Shown here one piece after another: positions 1 through 7,174 of a stretch of DNA of 57,375 bases. Every line of letters begins with the position of its first letter. The stretch's first letter is position 1. The translations under genes were made by a program, and so were the position numbers. A model generated the notes under the pieces. That model worked only from the letters and a program-made list of their open reading frames with translations. It searched no databases and was not told where the DNA came from. Source of the stretch: an uncultured Paracoccaceae bacterium (GTDB lineage: Bacteria; Pseudomonadota; Alphaproteobacteria; Rhodobacterales; Rhodobacteraceae); assembly GCA_937920555.1 (NCBI GenBank), contig CAKZTM010000098.1, positions 1 through 57,375 of the forward strand, read 5' to 3'.

Positions 1-64
1 TTGGATTGTTCCAATTTCGCACTTGACCGACGGGAGTGTTATCCCTAGAAACCGGGCCTTGCGT

Positions 65-140
65 GGGCCCTTAGCTCAGTTGGTAGAGCAACTGACTTTT
101 AATCAGTGGGTCGCAGGTTCGAATCCTGCAGGGCTCACCA
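65..140 (+). tRNA. tRNA-Lys (anticodon UUU)
   Basis: A 76-nt cloverleaf with encoded CCA. The acceptor stem GGGCCCT pairs with AGGGCTC (one G-U pair), the anticodon stem ACTGA/TCAGT encloses the loop CTTTTAA with UUU at the anticodon, and the T-arm GGTTCGAATCC is canonical. It inserts lysine at AAA/AAG codons. It stands alone, upstream of an IS3 remnant, a position often used for integration of foreign DNA. No second copy of its 3' end was seen downstream, so no att pair is supported here. Confidence 0.97.
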
Positions 141-496
141 GATAACTATTACTGTCATTGGACCATAAGAGTGCAGATTTGAACGCTGATCCCTGCATGC
201 TGCTAAAAAGACTCTCAAGTTGACTGAATTTGGGTAGTGTTTGGCATGAATGGCGGGAAGCCGTATTTCGTTAAATCGCATCGGCAAACTTCGAACGAGT
301 TCCACAGCAGACCTTCGGCTGGAACTCACCTGTGAGATTTCATCTATATGCCTTGTGTAGTTTGGATGGTCCTCCACCCCGACACCAAGTGATTTGTGCC
401 TTCTTGATCCAAAGATGGCATCCGCAATCGTTCTTTTGATGGACCCAATGATGTAGGAACTTCGTCCCAGAAACCGGACAGTTTCGTTATTGACCC
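141..496. other. Gene-poor spacer between tRNA-Lys and IS3 remnant
   Basis: About 355 bases with no supported gene. A minus-strand open frame of 126 codons crosses it (135-515), but it runs into the tRNA 3' end, overlaps the end of the transposase remnant and resembles no family I know. I see no clear promoter, hairpin or repeat. It is probably decayed DNA at an old insertion point. Confidence 0.5.
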
Positions 497-1033
497 CTAA
501 GCGGCCATTTTCCAAGTCATATCTTCGAATGCCCGTTGTGGTGTTTTGTAGTTGATGGCAGAAGGTCGGCGTTGGCGGTTGTAGAAGACCTCTATGTATT
601 CGAATGTCTCTGCCTTGGCCTGGTCGCGTGTTTTGAAGCAGCAGCGGTGGACGAGCTCTTTTTTCAGCGATGCAAAGAAGCTTTCCATGGGAGCGTTATC
701 CAGACATTGGCCCTTCCGGCTCATCGATTGTGTGACGCCCGCCTTGGCCGAAAGCTTGTGGTATTTAACACCTGCATATTGGCTGTCTCGGTCCATTGCC
801 TGACAGGGTCATGCGTAGCGTGATCCCGAGAAGGGGAATGATGAACGAGACCGGGGGACTGGCCCGCGGCGAGAAAACGCCATTTTTGGCGTATCACAGC
901 ACAGATCCGCGCGCATGTGATCCTCCATCGCCCCACAGCCCGGCAGGGTCGTGCTTGCAACGATGAGAGGGCAAACGGTGTTGGATGTCTGGCAATGAAA
1001 CTTTTGTTCCAGCAGGTTGGGCGACGGCTTCAT
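497..1033 (-). pseudogene. IS3-family transposase (OrfB) remnant
   Basis: Decayed integrase-type transposase read on the minus strand. The part near 1033 encodes an IS3-like N-proximal piece (NLLEQKF followed by TSNTVC), then jumps to the downstream GAMEDHMRADL block, so a segment of the catalytic core appears deleted. A frame change gives GLVHHS; about 43 foreign bases then separate HHS from DRDSQYAGV. The last 99 codons (497-796) keep the C-terminal end of the rve core, with the catalytic-Glu region MESFFASLKKELVH and FYNRQRRPSAI. OrfA and terminal inverted repeats were not found. It cannot encode an active transposase. Its upstream edge overlaps the stop codon of the neighbouring hydrolase gene, whose C-terminus may have been altered by the insertion. 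Confidence 0.85.
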
Positions 1034-2172
1034 TGACTTGTTGATTGTTGATGAGGCTGGCCAAGTCCTTCCCGAAGTGGCGGCTCCGTCGTTTGCCTTA
1101 GCAAAGCGGGCCTTTCGTTTCGTAAGTTAAGATAGGCGACAATTCGTTGGGCCAGCTCATTGTGGATATCGCCACGGCTCCGCCCACCGGCATCCTCACA
1201 CAGCGGATCTAGCTCGCCCTCTTTTTCAAGGATTTCGGGGCCGCGTTCCTTGCATTGTGCCAGAAAGCTGAAATGCGTGGCATCGGGAACGAACACATGC
1301 TCTGCATTTGGAATCCGTTGAGCGGCCTCCAGTGCATGAACGCCTGCCGGAACGCTGTCGTTGGTCCCGAGGTTAATGACAAAAAGCGGGATTTCGATGC
1401 CCGAAAGGCTATCATCCGTCACCGTGCTTATGATGCCGGGGTCCACGATGACACCGGTCTTTATGCGCGCGTCTGTCAAATCCTGAGCGGCAGGCGAAAG
1501 GTCCATTTGGTGTAGATCGATCCCGAAATGCCGCAGGAATGCGCAATCGGACATGCCGTGATCACTTTCGTCACAGAAGCTTTGCAAGCGGTCCGGATCG
1601 ACCCGTGCCCCGGACACGGCCAATGCTGTGTAGCCACCGGCTGAAAACCCGACAACGGAAATATTGTCAAAATCGACATATGCAAACTCGTCCGCATTAC
1701 CGGTCATGTGATCAAGCACAGCCGTGACATCCTTGGGGCGTTCCCAGACCCGAACCGCGGCTTTGGCATTGGCATTGCCGCTGGTCGTGCCGGGATGATT
1801 TGGAAGTACGACGACATACCCATTGTCTGCCAATTCCGATGCGATCCAACCGAACTGACCCGCATTGCCACCTGCGCCATGGGAAATGAGGACCAACGGA
1901 AACTTTCCACCGCGTCGGGGCGCCTTTCGCCCTGCTTTGGTGCCGAAGAAAACTCCGTTTCCGCCGACGGTAACAGCCTTCCCCCCCGGATGAGCAGGGT
2001 ACCAGATGTCGAAGGAGACATTTGTGCTGCGAACCGGAGCATAGGCCTTTCCTTTCGCAATACCGACCGATCCGTCATAGGCGGGTCGAAATATCTCATA
2101 CCCGCCCCAACCGACCAAGACGGCCACACATGCTACCGATGACAGTTTTGCAAATTTGGTGAATTTGGACAT
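1030..2172 (-). CDS. Secreted or membrane-anchored alpha/beta hydrolase (PAF-acetylhydrolase/dienelactone hydrolase-like)
   Basis: Predicted serine esterase of 380 residues. An N-terminal hydrophobic segment (about residues 8-24) suggests export or anchoring. The nucleophile elbow GFSAGG puts the catalytic Ser at 177; likely acid and base are Asp272 (GTNDS) and His300 (DATHF). LISHGAGG near residue 97 fits an oxyanion-hole loop. A ribosome site (AAAGGAAA) precedes the ATG. It is the last gene of a minus-strand run luxR - VOC - NTF2-like - hydrolase with 34-136 bp gaps, so co-transcription with at least the VOC and NTF2-like genes is likely. The substrate is unknown; lactone or short acyl ester cleavage is possible. 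The last ~20 residues are low-complexity and border the IS remnant. Confidence 0.8.
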   Translation of the reverse strand: MSKFTKFAKLSSVACVAVLVGWGGYEIFRPAYDGSVGIAKGKAYAPVRSTNVSFDIWYPAHPGGKAVTVGGNGVFFGTKAGRKAPRRGGKFPLVLISHGAGGNAGQFGWIASELADNGYVVVLPNHPGTTSGNANAKAAVRVWERPKDVTAVLDHMTGNADEFAYVDFDNISVVGFSAGGYTALAVSGARVDPDRLQSFCDESDHGMSDCAFLRHFGIDLHQMDLSPAAQDLTDARIKTGVIVDPGIISTVTDDSLSGIEIPLFVINLGTNDSVPAGVHALEAAQRIPNAEHVFVPDATHFSFLAQCKERGPEILEKEGELDPLCEDAGGRSRGDIHNELAQRIVAYLNLRNERPALLRQTTEPPLREGLGQPHQQSTSQ

Positions 2173-2212
2173 GGTTTTTCCTTTCAGGTGTTGGCTTCAA
2201 AAGCTCGATTGA

Positions 2213-2587
2213 TCACGACAAGACCTGCTCGAGATGCCAGATTTTTGAGACGATCTTCCAACCCGCACTTCCGTTCACGAAGCCAAGGTGATCCAAAAAG
2301 ATGTTTTGATGTGCGCGGATGCGGATTTTCACGGTTGCGCTGAGTGGGGACAGAAAATCGATCATCAAGATCTCTGCCTGCAATTCTTGCCCCCCACTTT
2401 GAGGCGATTTTCGCCCAGCGACATCGGTGCGAAAACTGCTTATCGGCTCGACGAAGATCTCGCCGTTATCCGCATCAAAGAGGCTGGATCGAGGATGGAA
2501 AACCTCATCCAGCTTGTTGACATCGCACTCATGGATCGCCTCGAAATAGGTTTGGATCGCAGCGTTCAAGTCGTCCAATTGAGACAT
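2213..2587 (-). CDS. NTF2-like (putative lumazine-binding/SnoaL-type) protein
   Basis: A 124-residue single-domain protein with the cone-shaped NTF2-like pattern: an N-terminal helix pair (AAIQTYFEAIHECDVNKLDEVFHP), central strands, and a C-terminal GWKIVSKIW strand typical of this fold. Closest recalled family is the putative lumazine-binding group within the SnoaL/DUF4440 superfamily; such proteins bind or isomerise small molecules. No catalytic set can be assigned. The start is supported by GAGGAGC upstream. It lies between the VOC gene and the hydrolase gene, 34 and 40 bp away, most likely in one transcript. Confidence 0.75.
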   Translation of the reverse strand: MSQLDDLNAAIQTYFEAIHECDVNKLDEVFHPRSSLFDADNGEIFVEPISSFRTDVAGRKSPQSGGQELQAEILMIDFLSPLSATVKIRIRAHQNIFLDHLGFVNGSAGWKIVSKIWHLEQVLS

Positions 2588-2621
2588 TGGATGCTCCTCA
2601 TTTTTGAAGTTTTGAGTTTGG

Positions 2622-3002
2622 TCACTTCAAGGAGTTGAAGCCGATCATGTTGCCTTCGGTATCTTGTGCCAAAGTGACGTATCCGAATTCACCGATGGCA
2701 AACTTCGGACGGATGATCTGACCACCGGCAGCTTTGATGCGGGCCTGTTGCGTCGCGCAATCCTCTACTGAAAAGTAGATCTGGGTGCCACCCGGCCCCG
2801 GCTTGGCGTAGGGTGCTTTGACCAGGGCGCCGGCTGCGCCGTAGGCACCCATTTTGACCACGAAGCTCTTCATTTCGGTTTCGCCGGTCGGGTCGCTCAT
2901 GTCTTCCAGTTCAGTATCCAATACTGCTTTGTAGAAAGCCTCAGCGCGCGCCATCTCATCAACGTAGATGTCGAACCACCCAACTGCGTTCATCTGTGTC
3001 AT
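2622..3002 (-). CDS. VOC (glyoxalase/bleomycin-resistance superfamily) protein
   Basis: A 126-residue protein with two beta-alpha-beta-beta-beta halves: VGWFDIYVDEMARAEAFYKAV at the start (repeat 1) and GTQIYFSVEDCATQQARIKAAG in the middle (repeat 2), ending in GYVTLAQDTEGNMIGFNS. The family includes glyoxalases, dioxygenases and binding proteins; the reaction cannot be told from sequence. The ATG at 3002 has AAGGAA six bases upstream. It is the first gene after the LuxR-type receptor gene, and a 16-bp palindrome resembling a lux box lies 79 bp upstream. Confidence 0.8.
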   Translation of the reverse strand: MTQMNAVGWFDIYVDEMARAEAFYKAVLDTELEDMSDPTGETEMKSFVVKMGAYGAAGALVKAPYAKPGPGGTQIYFSVEDCATQQARIKAAGGQIIRPKFAIGEFGYVTLAQDTEGNMIGFNSLK

Positions 3003-3080
3003 GTCATTTCCTTTTGCTTAAAACCGTCCCGTCTCTTTGGAACAGGTCAAAAGCTATGCGGCGGACATGTTTCACGAAAT

Positions 3081-3096
3081 CCCCGCAATTGTGGGG
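3081..3096. promoter_or_regulatory. Lux-box-like palindrome upstream of VOC gene
   Basis: CCCCGCAATTGTGGGG is a near-perfect 16-bp inverted repeat (one mismatched pair) centred about 86 bp upstream of the VOC start and just downstream of the luxR-type gene. CCC...GGG dyads with an AT-rich centre resemble operators of some rhizobial LuxR receptors. A weaker related dyad, TTCCCAAATTTCGAGG, lies at 3844-3859, over the ribosome site of the luxR gene. Binding is inferred, not shown. Confidence 0.45.
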
Positions 3097-3138
3097 GGAC
3101 CGGGCAAAACGCCAAAGTTCAAATGAGCGGCAGGTTTG

Positions 3139-3834
3139 CTAGATCAGTCCCAGCGACGAGGCTTTGGACACCGCCTGTGCAAGAGTGACACAGTCCAGTT
3201 TCATGCGCGCCTCTTTCAAATATCCGCGCACCGTGTGTTCAGACAGATTGAGGATAATCGCAATATCGGTGTGGGCTTTGCCCTGAGCCGTCCAATTCAG
3301 ACATTCGATTTCGCGTGGCGAAAGCTGGGGGAGCGTCTCACCGTCCACATAGATCTCAGTCAGAGCCGTGAGATGAATTTCATGGGTCAAACGGATCAAC
3401 CCGTCCCGCATCTCTGCCAAATAGGGCTCCCAGCTGTCACCGCCTTTCGCATCATGCGCATTGAACGACAGCACAGTGCGGCGACCAATTGCATCGACAT
3501 GACGCGCGCTAAATCCGGTCTTGCCCAAACCATGTTTGGCGGCTTGTTCCATCATCTCAACTTGCTGACCTTGGGGGGTGATGGAAGACCAGCAGAAGGG
3601 GCCAGCGGTCCGTTCGGCCATTTGCAGCACAGGATCAATCCGCACATAGTCATTTAACAAGTAATGGCTGACCCAAGCGTCAGGGTAGTTGGTGCGGACA
3701 TATGGCTTGTTCTGCGCATCCTCACCGGAACGAAAAACATGGAGGGTCACGTAGTCAACTTGATAGGCATCCGCTATCCGTTGAACCGCAACCTGAACAG
3801 TGCATGACTTCAAATCGATGTCTGCAACTCTCAC
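3139..3834 (-). CDS. LuxR-family receptor/regulator with autoinducer-binding domain (solo)
   Basis: A 231-residue quorum-sensing type regulator (from the GTG at 3834; a TTG one codon earlier is possible). The N-terminal autoinducer-binding domain keeps Trp54, Tyr58, Asp67 and Trp82 at exactly the spacing of TraR Trp57, Tyr61, Asp70 and Trp85, the acyl-homoserine-lactone contacts. The C-terminal GerE-type helix-turn-helix begins at LSPREIECLNW and includes HTVRGYLKEARMKL. No luxI synthase lies in the window, so it is a solo here. It precedes the VOC/NTF2-like/hydrolase genes on the same strand with a palindrome between, and these are its most likely targets. A GGGAAG ribosome site supports the start. 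Confidence 0.85.
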   Translation of the reverse strand: MRVADIDLKSCTVQVAVQRIADAYQVDYVTLHVFRSGEDAQNKPYVRTNYPDAWVSHYLLNDYVRIDPVLQMAERTAGPFCWSSITPQGQQVEMMEQAAKHGLGKTGFSARHVDAIGRRTVLSFNAHDAKGGDSWEPYLAEMRDGLIRLTHEIHLTALTEIYVDGETLPQLSPREIECLNWTAQGKAHTDIAIILNLSEHTVRGYLKEARMKLDCVTLAQAVSKASSLGLI

Positions 3835-3837
3835 CAA

Positions 3838-4109
3838 ATAATCTTCCCAAATTTCGAGGTATGTGTTCTGCCTCTATATGTGGTTTGGGCAATGGGTGAA
3901 ATACCTGCTGTTTTGATCCGGCGGCGTGAACCGTCCTTTTGGCGAGTGTTGTGAACGTTTGTGGTCTGCCCAAGATGGGGTCTATGCGCGGATTTAGCGA
4001 TGATAACAGACGCCCCAAAAAGAGTGTTAAGCTCAAGGGAGGTTTATCCACCGCGCCGGGAGGTTTACAATTTTGCGCCAACATTGCTTATGGTGAGCCG
4101 TGATTGGGT
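3838..4109. other. Intergenic region upstream of luxR-type gene
   Basis: No gene is supported here. It should hold the promoter of the minus-strand luxR-type gene. The only notable structure is the weak dyad at 3844-3859. Open frames crossing it have no recognisable domain. Confidence 0.4.
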
Positions 4110-4397
4110 TCACTCACGCCCATTTCGGCTGGAACTATTTGCGATCAGCATCGCCCAACACCTCACAAAAACAAGAAACATACCAAAGATTTGGCCGGTG
4201 GTTGGAACCTGCAAAAAGACCAGATATCCCAACCAAAAGACAAACGGTATTTCGGTAAAACCCAAAACAGGTGAAGAGCGCCAGATACGGCCGACGCTAT
4301 ACAGTACCCCAGCTTTGCGCATGGATTTGCGAATGCTGGCGGGCCAAGTGGGGCCTCTCAATCGCGCGTGCCTGTTCTTCCTGTCCAACATTACCAA
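4110..4397 (-). pseudogene. Remnant of an EamA/DMT-family permease C-terminus
   Basis: The last ~50 codons read PVLGFTEIPFVFWLGYLVF followed by a second hydrophobic stretch and SSSRNGRE. This resembles the last two membrane helices of 10-helix EamA (drug/metabolite) transporters, where a TEI...GYLVF-type block followed by a V-P-T turn is typical. The preceding ~35 codons are basic, not membrane-like and have no clear start, so the rest of the gene is missing. Probably a dead fragment left by a deletion. Assignment is by pattern only. Confidence 0.4.
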
Positions 4398-4428
4398 ATT
4401 GTAAGTTTCACGAGGATCGCATGTAAAC
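4391..4428 (+). promoter_or_regulatory. Likely response-regulator operator upstream of PepSY gene
   Basis: TTAC-CAAATT-GTAA is a 14-bp dyad at 4391-4404. TGTAA at 4400 is repeated as TGTAA at 4422, exactly 22 bp on. The same two features (TTAC-ATAATT-GTAA and a TGTAA/GGTAA pair 22 bp apart) occur at 6854-6889, ahead of the small membrane protein gene. Direct half-sites spaced by multiples of 11 bp are typical of OmpR/PhoB-type regulators, and the gene for one lies between the two sites. Confidence 0.5.
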
Positions 4429-4496
4429 TCGGGGTTCTATTTCTGTTTCATCGGACGGCACGACAGCCCTCCTCAACATGAAAACGGAGAAATGAC

Positions 4497-4826
4497 ATGA
4501 ACAAGACATTTATCGCAGGTGGCGCACTCACAGGTCTGGTTTTGGCAGGCGGCATTGTAGGGATGGTCTCTGCCCAGTCCGCGGCGGATGCGACCGGCTT
4601 GACCAAAGAGCAGGTGATTGAAATAGCCCTCATGGAAGTGCCCGGAGAGGTGATGGAAGTCGAGCGCGAGCGTGAAGACGGGCAGCATGTCTACGAGGTT
4701 GAAATTCTCGCCGCCGATGGCAGCGAAATGGAAGTGGAGATCGCCGCCGATACCGGCGAAATCCTCAACGTCAGTGCGGACGGTGAAGATTGCGACAAAG
4801 ACGACGATGAGGATGAAGACGCTTAA
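4497..4826 (+). CDS. Exported PepSY-domain protein
   Basis: A 109-residue protein with a signal peptide (about residues 1-27, ending VSAQS) and one PepSY domain: LTKEQVIEIALMEVPGEVMEVE then YEVEILAADGSEMEVEIAADTG. The tail is a run of Asp/Glu (DKDDDEDEDA), which could bind metal ions. PepSY domains are found in peptidase propeptides and in periplasmic accessory proteins beside two-component systems and ferric-reductase-like proteins. The start is supported by GGAG 8-12 bases upstream. It lies 90 bp upstream of the response-regulator gene and shares an operator-like motif with the small membrane gene on the other side of the kinase, so it is probably a target of this system. Confidence 0.85.
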   Translation: MNKTFIAGGALTGLVLAGGIVGMVSAQSAADATGLTKEQVIEIALMEVPGEVMEVEREREDGQHVYEVEILAADGSEMEVEIAADTGEILNVSADGEDCDKDDDEDEDA

Positions 4827-4916
4827 CCGAAAATCGGTTTTCGTCCCCAACACAATCGCGATAGGCTGCCCGCAAAGGCGGCCTATGGCTTTGGCACAAC
4901 GGATCCAAGGAACATC

Positions 4917-5600
4917 ATGCGCATTCTACTCTTGGAAGATGACACTCAGCTTGGCCCATGGATCGCCGGCGGTTTGCGCGAAGAGGGCCATGTGGTCGAT
5001 CATTTTGAGGATGGTAAGGATGCCTTGATCGCCGCTATGGGGCAGGATTTCGATCTGTTGATCCTGGACCGGATGGTGCCGGGGCTGGACGGTCTAGCCG
5101 TTCTCAAATCTCTACGTGCATCCAAGGACAGTACTCCGGCCTTGTTTCTGACGGCCTTGGGTGAGATTGACGCCCGCGTTGAGGGTTTTGAGGCCGGGGG
5201 GGATGATTACCTGACCAAACCCTTTGCCTTTGCCGAATTGTCGGCCCGTGTTGGCGCTTTGAGCCGCAGACGGGACGGAGGTGACGCGGCAGAAGCTGCG
5301 AAAACCACTTTGCGTTATGCCGATTTGACTTTGGATCTGCTGTCGCGTCGCTGCGAGCGACAAGGCGAGCAGATCGATCTGATGGCCAAGGAAATCAAAC
5401 TGCTAGAGTATTTCATGCGCAGACCCGGTCGCCTTGTGACCCGCACGATGCTGCTTGAACAGGTGTGGGACATGAGTTTTGATCCAACCACCAGCGTCGT
5501 AGAAACTCATATCAGCCGTCTTCGCGCAAAGATAGATAAGCCCTTTGGTGAGGCACTTTTGCGCACCCGGCGAGGTGAAGGCTATGTCTTTGGCCAGTAG
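4917..5600 (+). CDS. OmpR-family response regulator
   Basis: A 227-residue DNA-binding response regulator. The receiver has acidic Asp8/Asp9, phosphoacceptor Asp51 (LLILDRMVPG), the switch Thr in LFLTALG and the conserved Lys in YLTKPF. The C-terminal winged helix includes the DLTLDLLSRRCER and EIKLLEYFMRRPGRLVTR blocks and ends at RTRRGEGYVFG, as in the QseB/PmrA branch. AAGGAAC precedes the ATG. The kinase gene starts inside its last codons (17-bp overlap), indicating translational coupling. Its likely operators are the paired sites at 4391 and 6854. Confidence 0.93.
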   Translation: MRILLLEDDTQLGPWIAGGLREEGHVVDHFEDGKDALIAAMGQDFDLLILDRMVPGLDGLAVLKSLRASKDSTPALFLTALGEIDARVEGFEAGGDDYLTKPFAFAELSARVGALSRRRDGGDAAEAAKTTLRYADLTLDLLSRRCERQGEQIDLMAKEIKLLEYFMRRPGRLVTRTMLLEQVWDMSFDPTTSVVETHISRLRAKIDKPFGEALLRTRRGEGYVFGQ

Positions 5601-6861
5601 ATGGTTCGCCCAGTTAAAATGGCTGACACGGTCCTCCACCCTGCGCCTCAGCGTGATCTTGTCATTGATCTTTGCGCTGGGATTTGTGGTGGCAATTTTT
5701 GTCGCGCTCACGCTGGGCCAAAGGGCCATTGAACGGCGGGTAGACACCACTTTTACGGCCCTGGCACAAGGCTCCGAGATTGCCCAATCGCGCAGCGATA
5801 GTGCCGCGATGATCCTGAGGCCTCTGGATGATCTGGCCGGTCTGCCGGTGCAGTTCGGTCGCGCGGTATCGCGCGGGGGCGGCACGGTTCAATTGCGTGA
5901 TGATCTGATGCGTTCGGATTTGTGGCGGATTTTGGTTGCGCGAGACAAGGTTGGGACACCGGTTATGGTTGCGGTGCCACTGGAGGACAGCGCGGAAGTG
6001 CGCGAATTGCTGGCTGGCATCTTGTGGACAACAGCGGCCGTTGTGATCGTGGCAACCCTTGCCATCGGGCTTTGGGCAGGCTTGCTGGCCCAAAACCGGT
6101 TGGTGCGGATCAATACAACCTTGGGTCGGTTGGCTGCAGGTGATCTTACGGCGCGCACAGGGCATCGTCGCTCCAAGGATGATCTGGACGATATCGCCCA
6201 AAACCTTGACCAAACCGCGTCCGAGCTTGAACGGCTTGTCACCCAAACCCGCCATCTTAGCGCCAGCATCGCGCATGATCTTCGCACCCCTTTGGCACGG
6301 CTGCGGGCGCAATTGGAAATGCTGCCCGATGGGGCGGAGCGCGCAGCGGCCTTGGACGAAGCGGCCCGATTAACCGGCATCTTTGACACTATCATGCGGG
6401 TAGCACGCATCGAGGCTGGACAGGGGCGCGACGGTTTTGAGACGGTTTATCTGGACGAGATGGCAATTGACCTTTCCGAGACATTTGGGCCCGTGGTCGA
6501 AGATGCGGGCAAGACGCTTGTGCTGGATTTATCCGCGCCTGTGGCGGTTCAGGCGGACCGCGGGATGTTGGTTCAAGCGGTGGCGAACCTGATACAGAAT
6601 GCGCTGATCCACGGGGGCGATCTGATCACCCTATTTGTTCGCGGCAAAGATCTGGGCGTTGCCGAGAATGGGCCGGGCGTCGATCCGGCACAGTTTGAGG
6701 AAATTATCAAACCCATGGTGCGTCTTGATGCGGCGCGAAGCGCTCAAGGTTCAGGGCTTGGCCTTGCATTGGTCAGAGCGGTGGTTGATCGGCACGGCGC
6801 AGAGCTCAAACTGACGGCGAACGACCCGCACGGGCTCATTGTGAAGATCAGCTTTACATAA
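5584..6861 (+). CDS. Sensor histidine kinase of the OmpR-type pair
   Basis: About 425 residues from the ATG at 5584, chosen because it follows the end of the regulator domain; an ATG 39 bp further upstream is also open. Two membrane segments (near residues 20-45 and 145-170) flank a ~100-residue periplasmic sensor; HAMP follows. The phosphoacceptor His lies in SASIAHDLRTPLARLRAQL, the N box is NLIQNALIHGG, and the glycine box is GSGLGLALVRAVV. The first glycine box reads ENGPG where DxGxG is usual, an Asp-to-Glu change worth noting. It should phosphorylate the adjacent regulator. The signal is unknown; the PepSY and cytochrome b561 neighbours suggest metal, redox or envelope stress. Confidence 0.92.
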   Translation: MSLASRWFAQLKWLTRSSTLRLSVILSLIFALGFVVAIFVALTLGQRAIERRVDTTFTALAQGSEIAQSRSDSAAMILRPLDDLAGLPVQFGRAVSRGGGTVQLRDDLMRSDLWRILVARDKVGTPVMVAVPLEDSAEVRELLAGILWTTAAVVIVATLAIGLWAGLLAQNRLVRINTTLGRLAAGDLTARTGHRRSKDDLDDIAQNLDQTASELERLVTQTRHLSASIAHDLRTPLARLRAQLEMLPDGAERAAALDEAARLTGIFDTIMRVARIEAGQGRDGFETVYLDEMAIDLSETFGPVVEDAGKTLVLDLSAPVAVQADRGMLVQAVANLIQNALIHGGDLITLFVRGKDLGVAENGPGVDPAQFEEIIKPMVRLDAARSAQGSGLGLALVRAVVDRHGAELKLTANDPHGLIVKISFT

Positions 6862-6889
6862 TTGTAAAGTTACGGTCAGGCGCGGGTAA
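6854..6889 (+). promoter_or_regulatory. Second copy of the response-regulator operator
   Basis: TTAC-ATAATT-GTAA (6854-6867) repeats the dyad found at 4391-4404, and TGTAA at 6863 is followed by GGTAA at 6885, the same 22-bp period. It overlaps the stop codon of the kinase gene and lies 55-90 bp upstream of the small membrane protein start. It probably drives the membrane protein and cytochrome b561 genes under the adjacent regulator. Confidence 0.5.
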
Positions 6890-6943
6890 AACGACCCCTC
6901 CATATAGAGTTCATCGAAACACATGATGAAACGGAGATACCCA

Positions 6944-7147
6944 ATGACAAACTTGATCAATAAGACAACCAACGCTCTATCCAACACCATCTTATTCGCC
7001 GCCGCTGTTGTTCTGACGGGCCTGGGCTTCGCGGTCATAGGGACGCTGGCACTATTTGGGCTGATGGCTGTAGGTGTTGCGATGATCGCCTCACCTTTCG
7101 CGATGATGGCAAAACCTGAACCTGCCCCCGCTGATGTTGCGGCCTGA
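6944..7147 (+). CDS. Small membrane protein, unknown function
   Basis: A 67-residue protein with two closely spaced hydrophobic stretches (about 17-35 and 36-55, rich in Ala, Gly, Leu and Met) and a short Pro/Glu/Ala tail. The ATG at 6944 has GGAGAT at the right distance; an upstream ATG at 6923 has none. No family is recognised. It sits between the kinase gene and the cytochrome b561 gene, 27 bp from the latter, behind the second operator-like site, so it probably belongs to the same regulon and may work with the cytochrome in the inner membrane. Confidence 0.7.
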   Translation: MTNLINKTTNALSNTILFAAAVVLTGLGFAVIGTLALFGLMAVGVAMIASPFAMMAKPEPAPADVAA

Positions 7148-7174
7148 TCGAAGATCACCAGAAAGGCTTAGACC

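Noticed and set aside
135..515. 126-codon minus-strand open frame after tRNA-Lys
   Set aside because: It runs into the tRNA 3' end and the IS remnant, has no ribosome site I can see and no recognisable domain.
2768..2785. CTCTACTGAAAAGTAGA inverted repeat inside the VOC gene
   Set aside because: It resembles one arm of the shared palindrome but lies within a coding region, has different spacing and lacks the GGAGT arm.
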